A stretch of DNA of 64,000 bases from Schizochytrium sp. TIO01. Taxonomy: Eukaryota > Sar > Bigyra > Thraustochytrida > Thraustochytriidae. Positions within the stretch are counted from its first letter, which is position 1; each line of letters opens with the position of its first letter. The translations under genes were made by a program, and so were the position numbers. Below are positions 42,171 through 52,142 of the stretch, one piece after another. The stretch is taken from NCBI GenBank assembly GCA_004764695.1, contig SMSO01000025.1, positions 4,938,862 to 5,002,861 of the forward strand. The letters run 5' to 3'. Below the pieces are notes generated by a model. That model was not told the origin of the DNA. It saw only the letters and a list, made by a program, of their open reading frames with translations, and did not search any database.

Positions 42171-42443
42171 TCACAGAGCCAAAGTGCAAGCTGGCAGTGA
42201 ATCTCGGTAGTCCATTAGGGGACGCAAGTCCGGCCTGTTGAAGTCGACCCTTCTACCGAAGTCTTTGTAGACGATTGAGGTATCTGGATAGGCACGCTGG
42301 AGGTCACCAATCCGGCATTTGAAATTCCCTTGTTGCTTTGCGGAGGACACGATGGCGTAAGTAATGGTATGGTCAGTGCTGCGTTGCTTGCGGCCGTCGG
42401 AATAAATCGCAGCCACAGATGCCCTTAACGTCGCTACTTGCAT
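42171..42443 (-). pseudogene. IS607-family serine recombinase (TnpA) remnant
   Basis: A 90-codon minus-strand ORF that matches the resolvase domain of IS607 transposases. TITYAIVSSAKQQGNF corresponds to the catalytic strand Y-A-R-V-S-S-x-x-Q, with the second Ser as nucleophile and the usual Arg replaced by Ile. RIGDLQRAYPD corresponds to R/Q-I-x-x-L-x-x-x-Y-P. VYKDFGRRVDFNRPDLRPLM corresponds to D-I-G-S-G-L-N-F-x-R-x-G-L-x-x-L. The upstream TLRASVAAIYSDGRKQRSTD resembles a worn MerR-type helix-turn-helix wing (T-L-R-x-W...G-x-I...R-T). After the core, DYRDSLPA resembles the DRLAR element but comes too early, implying an internal deletion, and the frame stops at 42171. Substitutions at key residues and the truncation make it a pseudogene. 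Confidence 0.75.
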
Positions 42444-43268
42444 ATATGCGATTGCCTCCGAGGGAGCACTCGAAGGGGATTTGCCGAGGCGCCAAACCTC
42501 TGGTTGAAGTACTCTGATAGTTCGAGTTGACAGTTTGTTTCACTTGTAGTGTTCGGACCTCGTTCCTTGGCTATTCCATTTTTTTACCTTACCATCGCTC
42601 CTCAGCAAAGACCTGCATACTCACTATAACATCTATCATTCATATGGAGCAGTCGCTGCCATTTCGAGGTTGTGCAAGTCCCAACGTTTTCAATGCTGCA
42701 AAAGTCGCCTATTCGTTCACTGCGGCGCTTCTACAAGCTCGCCCCTGTGTTTGGTATTTCGGCGCCACCCTCCACCCTAGTGGCGGCCTAAGTGCCTCTA
42801 CGCGGTGAGTTTAGTATGGGCAAGATTTGTCGTCGTGGAGCACATCGAAGGAGAAGACTCATCGAAGAAGCAGAAGAGGCGTGGAGGGCTCTCTCGAGAG
42901 GCCTTCGGGCGGGAGGAGGGCAGAGGGAGGGCGACGCAGCAGAGGACACGTCACGTGAAATGAGGCGGGCGCAGAGAAGAGATGGCAGAATAACGGCGAA
43001 TGAGCGAGATGCGCGAAGTGAGAAGAAAGCGTTAGGCAAGGCAAGCGCCTCCCTCTTAGCACGCGATAAGTAAGTGGTAGGAGGTCTGGAGAGGCGCTCT
43101 TTCTCTATTTCCCACTTCAAAGATAAAGAGGAAATAACTTTAAGTTTGATGTTTTTACTTTATATTTCACTCATAGAGAGAGAGAGAGAGAGAGAGGTAG
43201 CTAAGAGCTGCCTACCTGTTTGGGTAGGGGTGGGGTAGTTTGCTAGAGAAGTCGAACTTGAACTTAAA

Positions 43269-43300
<32 letters not shown>

Positions 43301-43558
43301 GAGAAAGAGAGAAAGAAACAAACTTCTGAAGAAAAGGAATGTTTTGTGTTTCTGTCTAAGCACCCTAGTGCCCAGTCCTAGGGAGGCGGGTCTAGGGAAA
43401 TGCAGTAGAAGTGGCGTGTCATGCTAACGAGAAGAAGAAGAAGAAGAAGAAGAAGCACAGTGACAGAACATCGAGAGAAGAAAGAGCAGCGAGAAGCAAA
43501 CAGGCTTCTCCCCCCTCCACTTCTTTCAAGCCTCCGCTCTCCAATTCACTCTTACACG
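42444..43558. other. Upstream region of the DEAD-box gene
   Basis: About 1.1 kb. A GC-richer, purine-rich stretch (42790-43080) is followed by GA and GAAA microsatellites and an AAG repeat just before the helicase. It is probably promoter and 5' UTR. ORFs in 42788-43120 on both strands lack known domains. Confidence 0.45.
43174..43318. repeat. GA and GAAA microsatellites
   Basis: (GA)n at 43174-43196 and (GAAA)n grading into GAGAAA at 43267-43318, both purine-only on the plus strand, 240-380 bp before the helicase start. Confidence 0.9.
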
Positions 43559-45649
43559 ATGGATAGAGGCCGAGGCAGAGGCCGAGGCCGTGGCAGTGGC
43601 AGAAGCTTCGCTTCCAACGGAGGCGGCCGCTCTGGCCAGGGTCATGGTAACAACAACAATAACAACTACAACAACAGCAACAACAACAACAACCGCAGCA
43701 ATGGCAATAACAACTACAACAACAGCAACAACAGCAGCAACAACAATAGTGCCAGCAACGGCAATAGCAACGGGTACAGCAACGGGTACAGCAACAACAA
43801 CAACCATAACAATGGCAGTCGGAGCAATTCCCGCCACGGTACCAGCAACGGAGGAATGAGCCGCGACGCTCGCAAGGATGTGCGTCGCAAGCGGCAGGCT
43901 GCTGCTGTGCAGAAGAAGGCAGACGAGGAAACCGACTTCTTTTTCTCGTGCGTGCGCCGTGCACAGCGATTGCCTGCCTCCACCCCTCCTCTGAGCCAAG
44001 GTGGCAAGCCTCAGGGCCGTCAGAACCCTGTCCGTAAACCGCAGCGTTCCGAGGAGGCCGTTTTCGGTGCCAAGGCAATCTGCTCAGGCATTGACTTCAA
44101 TAAGTACGACGACATCCAGGTTGAGTGCAGCGCTTCCGATATTGTAGCCCTCGAGAGGTTTTCCGACGTCGCAGACGCCCTTGGGCCTGAGGTGCTGCGG
44201 TCTGTGGAGCGCATGAACTACGCCACGCCTACGCCTATTCAAAGGTATTCTATCCCAAGCGCTCTCAAAGGCCGCGACCTCATGTGCTCTGCGCAAACCG
44301 GCAGCGGTAAGACTGCATCTTTCCTGATCCCTACAATTGCTGGAATGCTGCGCTCTAAGGAGCTGATGGAACCCTCCGGAAGGCGGCCCGGCGAGGAGGG
44401 CGTTGTGCACCCCGCAGCAGTAGTGCTGGCGCCCACAAGAGAACTTGCTTCACAAATTGATGTAGAGGCTGCCAAGCTTTGCCACTGGACACCGATTGTT
44501 CCACTCTGTGTTTACGGAGGAGCACCCGCTCGGTCTCAACTCGAGGCACTCGCGCAGGCTGGACCACACCCCCTCCTACTCACCGCCACGCCAGGACGCC
44601 TCATCGACTTTGTGGACAGAGGCATCATTAAGCTCTCTGGGGTTGGATTCCTTGTACTCGACGAAGCAGACCGCATGCTCGATATGGGATTCGAGCCGCA
44701 GGTGCGCCAGATCGTACAGAAGAGGGACATGCCGCCCCCATCGAAGCGAGCTACCCTCATGTTTAGCGCAACCTTTCCCGAACCCATTCAGAAGTTGGCG
44801 ACAGACTTCCTGCGGCCAGGGTACACGTGGATCGCGGTGGGCGTCGTTGGGTCCACGACGAGTTCCATTACGCAGAGACTCTTGGAGTCTAGCATGGATC
44901 GCAACAAAAAGATGCAGCTGCTCGCAGAGCAGCTCCGCGAGATTGAGGGTCGTACCCTTGTCTTCGTGCGCATGAAGCGGTCAGCACATCAGGTGAAAAG
45001 ACGCCTTGAACGTGACTTCGACATCAAGGCTGGTGAAATTCATGGCGACCGCTCACAGGCACAGCGCGAAGCAGCGCTTGATTCCTTCCGTGATGGTAAG
45101 ATCGCTGTACTGATTGCCACAAATGTTGCTGCACGTGGACTTGATATCCCTAATGTTACCCACGTCGTTAACTTTGACTTGCCGACCGCAGAGGCTGATT
45201 TTCCGGATTACGTTCACCGTGTGGGACGCACAGGCCGTGCAGGCCACCGTGGTGTTGCCACGAGCTTTTACGTGCCAGGTTTTGACCCCAAGCAGGGCAA
45301 CGGCAAGATCGCTCCCATGTTGCTTCAATTCCTCGAGGACGCAGACCAGGAAATCCCGGAATGGTTCCTTGCGCTACCAGAGCTGAAAGGCGTTGGTGCT
45401 GCTAGAGCTCGAAGTGCTGCTGCGGGTCCTCCAAACCCGCCCGCGTCAGCAGAGAATAACTCGCGCAATGGCCATAACAACAATAACAACGGTAGTAATG
45501 GAGGCAGCCGGGGTGGCGGCCGAGGAGGCCGAGGAGGCCGTGGACGTGGCCGTGGTGGCCGTGGTGGATCTCAATCGCAGTTCCGCGATCATCGCCGAGG
45601 CGGCGGCGGCGGCCGTGGTGGCCATCGTCGTGAAGCCGCTACTGCATAA
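43559..45649 (+). CDS. Ded1/DDX3-like DEAD-box RNA helicase
   Basis: 696 aa from the ATG at 43559, which opens with MDRGRGRGRGRGSG like other Ded1/DDX3 proteins. An in-frame ATG at 43421 would add 46 residues, starting with poly-Arg coded by an AGA repeat, and is less likely. The core has every motif: the Q motif region YATPTPIQ, I AQTGSGKT, Ia PTRELA, Ib TPGR, II VLDEADRMLDMGF, III SATFP, V ATNVAARGLDIP and VI HRVGRTGRAG. The N-terminal tail holds a 65-residue Asn-rich tract with Tyr and Ser, from AAC/AAT repeats. The C-terminal tail is Asn-rich, then RGG-rich. Ded1/DDX3 unwinds mRNA leaders for translation initiation and condenses into granules, and the low-complexity tails fit that. A Vasa-like role is a less likely alternative. 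Confidence 0.93.
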   Translation: MDRGRGRGRGRGSGRSFASNGGGRSGQGHGNNNNNNYNNSNNNNNRSNGNNNYNNSNNSSNNNSASNGNSNGYSNGYSNNNNHNNGSRSNSRHGTSNGGMSRDARKDVRRKRQAAAVQKKADEETDFFFSCVRRAQRLPASTPPLSQGGKPQGRQNPVRKPQRSEEAVFGAKAICSGIDFNKYDDIQVECSASDIVALERFSDVADALGPEVLRSVERMNYATPTPIQRYSIPSALKGRDLMCSAQTGSGKTASFLIPTIAGMLRSKELMEPSGRRPGEEGVVHPAAVVLAPTRELASQIDVEAAKLCHWTPIVPLCVYGGAPARSQLEALAQAGPHPLLLTATPGRLIDFVDRGIIKLSGVGFLVLDEADRMLDMGFEPQVRQIVQKRDMPPPSKRATLMFSATFPEPIQKLATDFLRPGYTWIAVGVVGSTTSSITQRLLESSMDRNKKMQLLAEQLREIEGRTLVFVRMKRSAHQVKRRLERDFDIKAGEIHGDRSQAQREAALDSFRDGKIAVLIATNVAARGLDIPNVTHVVNFDLPTAEADFPDYVHRVGRTGRAGHRGVATSFYVPGFDPKQGNGKIAPMLLQFLEDADQEIPEWFLALPELKGVGAARARSAAAGPPNPPASAENNSRNGHNNNNNGSNGGSRGGGRGGRGGRGRGRGGRGGSQSQFRDHRRGGGGGRGGHRREAATA

Positions 45650-47493
45650 GGAAATATCTAACATCCTGCTCCTCCACACCCCCACGTACCCAATCTCTCC
45701 TTCTCTACCATTCCTATCGTAAAAAGTGCATCGCTTCTTCTCTCGCCTTGCGCATTGATCTTGATCGTGGAGTTAGAAATTACAGCTAGAATAACGGCAT
45801 CAATAGCAGCAGTAATTAGATTGTATCCACGATGTAAGTCCAGTCGAAAAATGAATGATCATGATCATGCTGTGGGGATGATTGCCAAGAAGCTAATATT
45901 AGTAGACTAGTACCACTTATCATACTAAGCTTTTATCAAGCGTCGTGTCTAATTCTTCCTTGTCCATTTAAACAATCTCAGACTCTTGCAAAACCCAGAG
46001 AACACCTAGTCTCCTACCTGATGCCTTTAAAAGTAAGTAAAAGCTATGTTGTTAATAGTAGGATAACTTTTCGATATTTCTTTTCTTTATAAAAACGAAG
46101 TTAGTCGTTATGGACCTATGATCTGACTTTCATTTCTTCTATTCAAGTTTGTATTTGTTTCTTCGAATTTCAAATTGCATTGGACATACGAATCTTATAC
46201 GTCGTCAAAACTTATTGTATTTCATCTGACAGGTAAGATTAGATATTATCTGGCCTGTAAAAATAAGTGAATTGAGAATCCTCCACACTTGCTAATAAGT
46301 TGACGACGACCGCAACGCTGACGTTCTTAACCGCAAGTCCCGGTTCTCAGCACTGCAAGCACATTTTCCTCTTCTTCTTTCGTTTCATAAAAGTTCAGAC
46401 GAGGGCAGAGAGAAGTGGCCCACTCTGTCTAGGATGTAATTGGAAATAAAATGAGAATAATCAACGTTCATGAAAGGGGGAACAGACTAGAAAGGAAGTG
46501 AGTGGGACATATCATGGTGAGACCAGTCAGACAAATAGGAAACATTTTCAATAGGAATAACTCAGGTTTTGTTATCTTCTTCGCTCATGATAATAAAAGT
46601 GGTAATGATTGAGGGAAATGTTTTCTCTTGAGGATTTCCAAAGAAACTGAAACTTTCCATTTCGAGAAGGATGCTCATCTGCTTCGCTGGGGGTTAGAAG
46701 AGCACGTTGTTTGAAGTTACAGTTTTAGTGCTGTAGACAAGTAATAAACCACATATCCCAGTTGGACATCAAGGAGCGAAGCCTTAGGGATGCCGACTGA
46801 TTTTTCGACCAGGCGCCTTTAAAAGGGAAACGATCGGTCTGGACCTCATGGTCGATTTTGATGACAGCAACATGCTAAATATTGATCAAGAAGTAAAAAT
46901 CATCATAATGATAATAATTAAATAAATAAATAAATAAACGGAGCTATACTTTTTCTTTTTCTTTTTTAACTTTTCGACTTTTTTTAAACTAAAGTTTAAT
47001 CGTGATAGTTAGTATATTACAGAAAGAAAGATTATTTTGTTTAAAAATATCGTTACATTATGCTATTGAAAAAGAAGATTTCTATAAATATGATAAAATA
47101 GTTTTGTTAAACTTTACAAATTATTTAGTAGTAGTGCTAGTAGCAGTATGGCCGAAGTTGTTTGACTTTGTATCATTTTACTTTCTTGGTAGTTGACTCG
47201 TGTCAAAACAACTCCATCTTCAGCGATGGCCTTTTCCAACTATGAAATTCGCGAAGAAGAAGCCATCACTTCGAGTTGGAAGCCCCTCCGTCCTTTCAGG
47301 TTTTGCCATAGAAAAGTACCCAAAGATCGCTCTCGGCCACACACATCACGTTTCTCAGGCGTTCTCGACACAGGCAGGTGTCAGGAAGACCTGGGCAACA
47401 GAGCGCCTTACAGGAGCCACGGATCATCAATCAATCACTCACTCACCTGAGAGAGGAGTGCAAGGATGGCCAAGTTCTCTGTTTCGACCCACC

Positions 47494-47507
47494 GTCATCG
47501 TCATCGC

Positions 47508-47547
<40 letters not shown>

Positions 47548-47555
47548 GTCATCGT
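47494..47555. repeat. ATC trinucleotide microsatellite
   Basis: About nineteen units of CAT/ATC with a few CGTC variants. Confidence 0.9.
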
Positions 47556-47721
47556 CCTTCCCATCCCACAAAAGCATGTCGAGCATCGTGCAATATTCAC
47601 GCTACGCTATCCCTGATCTGACCTGAGCTGCAGCGCAGTTCGATCACGAGTGTGCGAACCACTCTGCTTCGAGATTGCTTGAACACTCAGCCTGCGACCA
47701 CTGTGCTCCCGCTCACTCCAA

Positions 47722-47722
<1 letters not shown>

Positions 47723-47752
<30 letters not shown>
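47723..47752. repeat. GCT trinucleotide microsatellite
   Basis: Ten units of GCT without interruption. Confidence 0.9.
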
Positions 47753-47753
<1 letters not shown>

Positions 47754-47941
47754 TCCTCAGAAGCCGCGTCTGTGTCTGCCTGTGTTTTCCTCCTGCTCGC
47801 CGCATTCGAGATTGAGCCAAGCTCGCAAGTTAAGTAAGGAGGCTTCACAGCAGCACCGTGCTCCAACAACGCCGCCATCGATCGGCCCAGAAGCTCCTGG
47901 TTCACTCACGCCTGGTCCTTCATGGCGTCCATGGCGATGGC

Positions 47942-48004
47942 GGCCATGACGGCCATGACGGCCATGACGGCCATGACGGCCATGACGGCCATGACGGCCA
48001 TGAC
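47942..48004. repeat. Nine-base minisatellite
   Basis: Seven perfect tandem copies of GGCCATGAC. The period is a multiple of three, so the three plus-strand frames read Ala-Met-Thr, Gly-His-Asp and Pro-(stop)-Arg repeats. I see no gene context for it. Confidence 0.95.
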
Positions 48005-48397
48005 GGCGGTGGACGTGCTTTCGGTACTTTCAAGGTGTGCTTCGCACGCTGCAGGCAGAGTCGTCCAATGTGCTACCCGCCACCGCCTTGGAGGCTTCTT
48101 CCTTCTTGAAGGCTTGCTTTGCTTGAATCTTGAAAGCTCGAAAGCTCGAAAGCTTGCTTGCTTGTAAATCCTGGGCAGCTAGCGGAGGCAGATCGATCGA
48201 CAGATGGACAGAGCCTCCGCGAAGCAGGCGTGGAGATGCTGGATATCCTGGATATCCACTCACTCGCTCACTCGCCTGGCTGGCTGGTCTGCCTTCCAGC
48301 TAAGCAGCGCGAGGAAACTCAGAAGAACCGTGCAGGAGCTGCGCACTGAGAGAGTCCTGGTTGACGCGGCGCTGCTCTGCCTGAGCTCGAAGGTGGC

Positions 48398-48399
48398 TG

Positions 48400-48430
<31 letters not shown>
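48398..48430. repeat. GCTT tetranucleotide microsatellite
   Basis: Eight units of GCTT. Related GCTTGCTT and GAAAGCTC units occur 240 bp upstream near 48110-48165. Confidence 0.9.
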
Positions 48431-49331
48431 GACCTGCAGACTCGCAGACTTGCTCACCAAGATCATGTCGAGCTAGCCAGCGAGCTCTGCGGACATGAGC
48501 TTGAAGGCTGATCGACTGCCAAATTGATCAGCTGCTGGTCTGGTTGGGGAAAGACGGCGCCACAGCACGATTAGGAGCGACGGCATGGCATAACAGCAGG
48601 AGCAGACCCGCAGAGGGGAGGGAGACCATCATCAGCACCGCCATCGCGTTCACGCTAGCGAGCGCCTTGCTCTTCAGAGCGGGATGCGGGTCGCATTTTG
48701 TAGCATTCAATCGATCCCAGAGAATGACTTGCTTCATGATAGACTGACTGACTGACTGGCTGACTGACAGGGCGCTGTTGACTCCGCCCCGCCCCACCAG
48801 GAGAGGATGCAGTCAGTTCGTCTCGAGATGCTCTTGAGCTCGCTCCTCCCTCTCCTGCGATCGAACCCTCGCAGAGGCAACGCTGAGCCGCCATCTCCGC
48901 TGTCTACAGCCACAGCAGACGGTCCATCAGCACTGCCGTGAACGAGGAGGTGACACCATCATGCTGCTTCTCTCCGCCCTTGCCAGGCGGATGAGCGCCC
49001 AACCTAAGCAGCTTGTCTGCGTGCTCGTCTGCGTGCTTGTCTGCCCGTCCCAGTGCGCGAGGCCGTGGCCAGAGGCTGCGCGACACGCTGCGATACAGGG
49101 AATCAACAACGCCAGCCATTGCAGTGGATGTGCATCCAAAGGCGACCCACAAACTACGAGTGGTCTCGCAGGTCCCTCTTCTCTTCTCTAACGCGCAGTC
49201 TCAGCGCCCTCAGTGATGAATGCAGAGGGAAGGAAGCAAGGGGTCTCGCCTGCTAGGAGCGCATAGCGCCTCGCTAGCGGGTTTTGGAATCGCAGAGATA
49301 ACGACGATAAGAGGAGTGACCCTCTTCCTCA

Positions 49332-49334
49332 GTT

Positions 49335-49366
<32 letters not shown>

Positions 49367-49389
49367 TTTTTTTTTTTTTTTTTTTTTTT
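49332..49389. repeat. TTTC array running into a poly-T
   Basis: About eight TTTC units followed by a 26-base T run. The T run may be length-variable and assembly-sensitive. Confidence 0.9.
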
Positions 49390-50026
49390 CACAGCAGATG
49401 AAGAACGAGCGGAGATCACAAAAGAAAGGGGAAAGAAGCGCGCCGGAAGGCAGTCTCTCTCCCTTTCCCCGCGGGGCCAATCGTTCTGTACTGGTCGCGT
49501 GAACGCGTACGCCGCAGAGCGAGTCTCGGCGCTGCCAATCAATGCTTCCTTTCCTCGCGAGGTCCGGAGGTCTCCAGCTTCGCAAGCCTCGCGCTCAACA
49601 GAACAAACCGCCTTGGTTGAGAATTAATGAATAGTTCCTTTTGCTTTTACTTTATTATTGTTATTATTATTATTATTATCATCATTGATAATTAGATTAA
49701 TCGAAGAAGATACAAACTGTACCTACTGCAGTAGGCACTAGCTAGCCTAGCCTTGTGTGGGAGAGAGAACCTTCTTTTTAAAAATAATGTGCTTCTTTAA
49801 AATCTCTTAAACCAACTAACTGCTGTCAGAGAGAAGTTCCCCGCCGGTTCTTTCAAGTGCAACTTTCTATCAGCGTTCGTCATGAACTTCCGTGTGCCCC
49901 GCGGAACCTCCGCAGAAACAGGCGGCGAGGCTTCTCCAGGGGGGTACACAGCGCCACTTCGTTCGCCACTCTTCAACAGAGATGGCCCTCCTTCCTCAGC
50001 TTCGGACCCACTTTTGAAAGTACTTA

Positions 50027-50145
50027 TATGAATGAATGAATGCTCAAATGAATGAATGAATGCTCAAATGAATGAATGAATGCTTAAATGAATGCTCAAA
50101 TGAATGAATGAATGCTCAAATGAATGCTCAAATGAATGAGAGAAA
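50027..50145. repeat. Compound AATG / GCTCAAATG minisatellite
   Basis: Blocks of two to four AATG units separated by a GCTCAA spacer, repeated about six times. This is a higher-order repeat of a tetranucleotide with a spacer. Confidence 0.9.
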
Positions 50146-50691
50146 TAAAGGGGAGACCCATCGTGGCAATGGACACCGCCCCTTTCGAAGAAGGAAGCTG
50201 AAGCGAGTCGATGCCTCGTTCGCTGAGCACGCGTGCTGATGGGGAGGCTGGTGAGGGGCCCTCTCTGTGTCTGTGTGCGTTGCGAGTCAGCTTCGAGCTG
50301 TAAATCAGCGCTGTGCTACGACTCTGCGCAGAACTCGAAGTCTTCCGAGCAGATTCGAGGAAATCCCAACTTGGAAACAAACAAACAAAGATTGTGCAAA
50401 CCGTTCATTTTTCATCAACCTTAGTTAACAAGAAACCATGCTTATTAGCAGCAGATCAAGAGAAGAAAGAGGGGAGAATCACGAAAACGGGGAACAGTAG
50501 CGACCGCTCCTCTTCGAATCGACGACTGCGAACAATCGGTCGCGGCCTCTCATCATCATCCGGCGACGCCTCCTCTGCTCTGGTAGACCGCTCGAGCGAC
50601 CTCAGACTTGGGACGCTGAGAAGGGCCGTCAGATCGCTCACAGTTCACGCCACTCATTGAAGTTGAGAAGATCGTCGCCGTCACCGCCAAA

Positions 50692-50803
50692 CAAAGAAAA
50701 AGAATGAAAGAATGAATGAATGAAAGAAAGAAAGAAAGAAAGGAAGAATAAATGAATGAAAGAACGAAAGAATGAATGAGGAAAGAATGCATGAATGAAT
50801 GGA
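50692..50803. repeat. GAAA/GAAT repeat
   Basis: Imperfect tetranucleotide array mixing GAAA and GAAT units, purine-rich on the plus strand. Confidence 0.85.
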
Positions 50804-51072
50804 AGGAAGCTCAAGCAGCAGAGGTAGCTAGGGCCTAATGGGATCCACTCCTCATTTTGGCTTTTCGTTCCAACTTGTTTTGATCCAAACATCCTGAGAA
50901 ACCTTGAAGATTGTGTAAATTGTTATTCGCATTTCTTTTTTAATGTTTTTTTTTTTTCTTCTTGATAATTTAAAGTTGTTTTTGTAAACTAGAAAAAGAA
51001 GGGCAGGCATGAAAGATTGGAAACGAAGATAACTTGTCAAAGTTGAAAGAAAACCTAAAAGCCTAATTTTCA

Positions 51073-51135
51073 TTTCAATAAATAAATAAACAAACAAACA
51101 AACAAAAATAAAGAAACAAACAAAAATAAACAAAC
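51073..51135. repeat. AAAT/AAAC repeat
   Basis: AAAT units pass into AAAC units over about 60 bp. Confidence 0.85.
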
Positions 51136-51654
51136 GTTTTCTTCGAGTTCAAGAGTTATCTTGTAGTTGGTTTTGGATTTTATAAACTGCCGCCGTGGTT
51201 AATTAAATCATTCAGAGCAAATGAAGGCCAATCTGGTTTGAAAGGTCGATCCATCTTCCCATCAATCCGCTCCTCAAGCCATCAATCCACCCACCCTTCC
51301 GCAGCTCCATTCCACTCCATTACATTACATCCCATCCATTGCACTGCATTCCCTTTCAGATCCTCAGATCCTCAGCCGCTAGCACCTCCTAATGGCCTCC
51401 TACCCCAAACCCTTTTGCGTTGCGTGGCGAGACCTGTGTGGCCAGGACTCGCGAGGAGCCAACCAAGGCTTCATTCATTCAAAGTCGGCTCAAGCACTGT
51501 AGCTTGCTCACGAACACACACACACACACTCAGTCACGCAGTCACACCTGCGTACATCCAGACACCCATGCTAAGCGCCATGCTCGCTCGTCATGGGCGG
51601 CGCAGCAGCTGAGCGGCTTCTTCGCTGAGTTGGTTCATGGTTTCTCACACGCGC

Positions 51655-51712
51655 TACTTACTTAAATACGTACTTACTTAAATACTTATTTACTTACCAA
51701 CTTACTTACTAC
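51655..51712. repeat. ACTT-type repeat
   Basis: Imperfect TACT/ACTT units with AAATAC spacers. Confidence 0.8.
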
Positions 51713-52120
51713 ATCAGGCCTTCTCATAGGTGAAAGGAGAATATCGTTGGATTCACTGAGCAAGCAGCGGAAAGCTCGAAGAAGGGGAGCTCCTGAAAAG
51801 CTGATGCTGCTGCGAAGGGCAAGAAAATGCTGAGAGCCAAGCTTCATGAACGTACCTACATTGTTTGTTTCGAGTTGTTTGTTTGTTTGATACAAAGTTT
51901 TCTATTTTTATGCAAGCCTTGAGAAAAGCATTTCTATTTATTTCAAGCCTTGAGAAAAGCTTTTCCAAAATGGAAATCCAAGTTTTTCATTTTGTGTTTT
52001 CCAAGCACCTTAAATAGTTAAGTCTACCCCCTGGCAGGGTCATACAATCCAAACACATTAAGGTGGGTGGGTATCCATGTACATACCTCATTAGACCCCG
52101 AGCTAGCACTGCCTAAGTAC

Positions 52121-52142
52121 CTAGCTAGCTAGCTAGCTAGCT
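52121..52142. repeat. CTAG self-complementary repeat
   Basis: Five units of CTAG; the array is fully palindromic and could extrude as a hairpin. Confidence 0.85.

Larger units (their letters stand above)
41759..42443 (-). mobile_element. Decayed IS607-type element (recombinase plus TnpB/Fanzor-like remnants)
   Basis: Two remnants lie in the same orientation in the order of IS607 elements: serine recombinase first (42443 to 42171), TnpB-like nuclease after (42060 to 41759). The recombinase C-terminal part and most of the nuclease are missing, so a deletion of over 1 kb is implied. IS607 elements have no terminal inverted repeats and the outer ends cannot be set. IS607-type elements are known from bacteria, giant viruses and some protists. 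Transfer from one of those is the natural inference. Confidence 0.7.

Noticed and set aside
43421-43558. 46-residue N-terminal extension of the DEAD-box helicase
   Set aside because: It begins with poly-Arg from an AGA/AAG microsatellite, while the downstream ATG starts the family-typical RGRGRG N-terminus.
48830-48860. T-loop-like GGGTTCGATCGC on the minus strand, considered as a tRNA B box
   Set aside because: Stem pairing does not fit a T arm and no A box or acceptor stem lies at the right distance.
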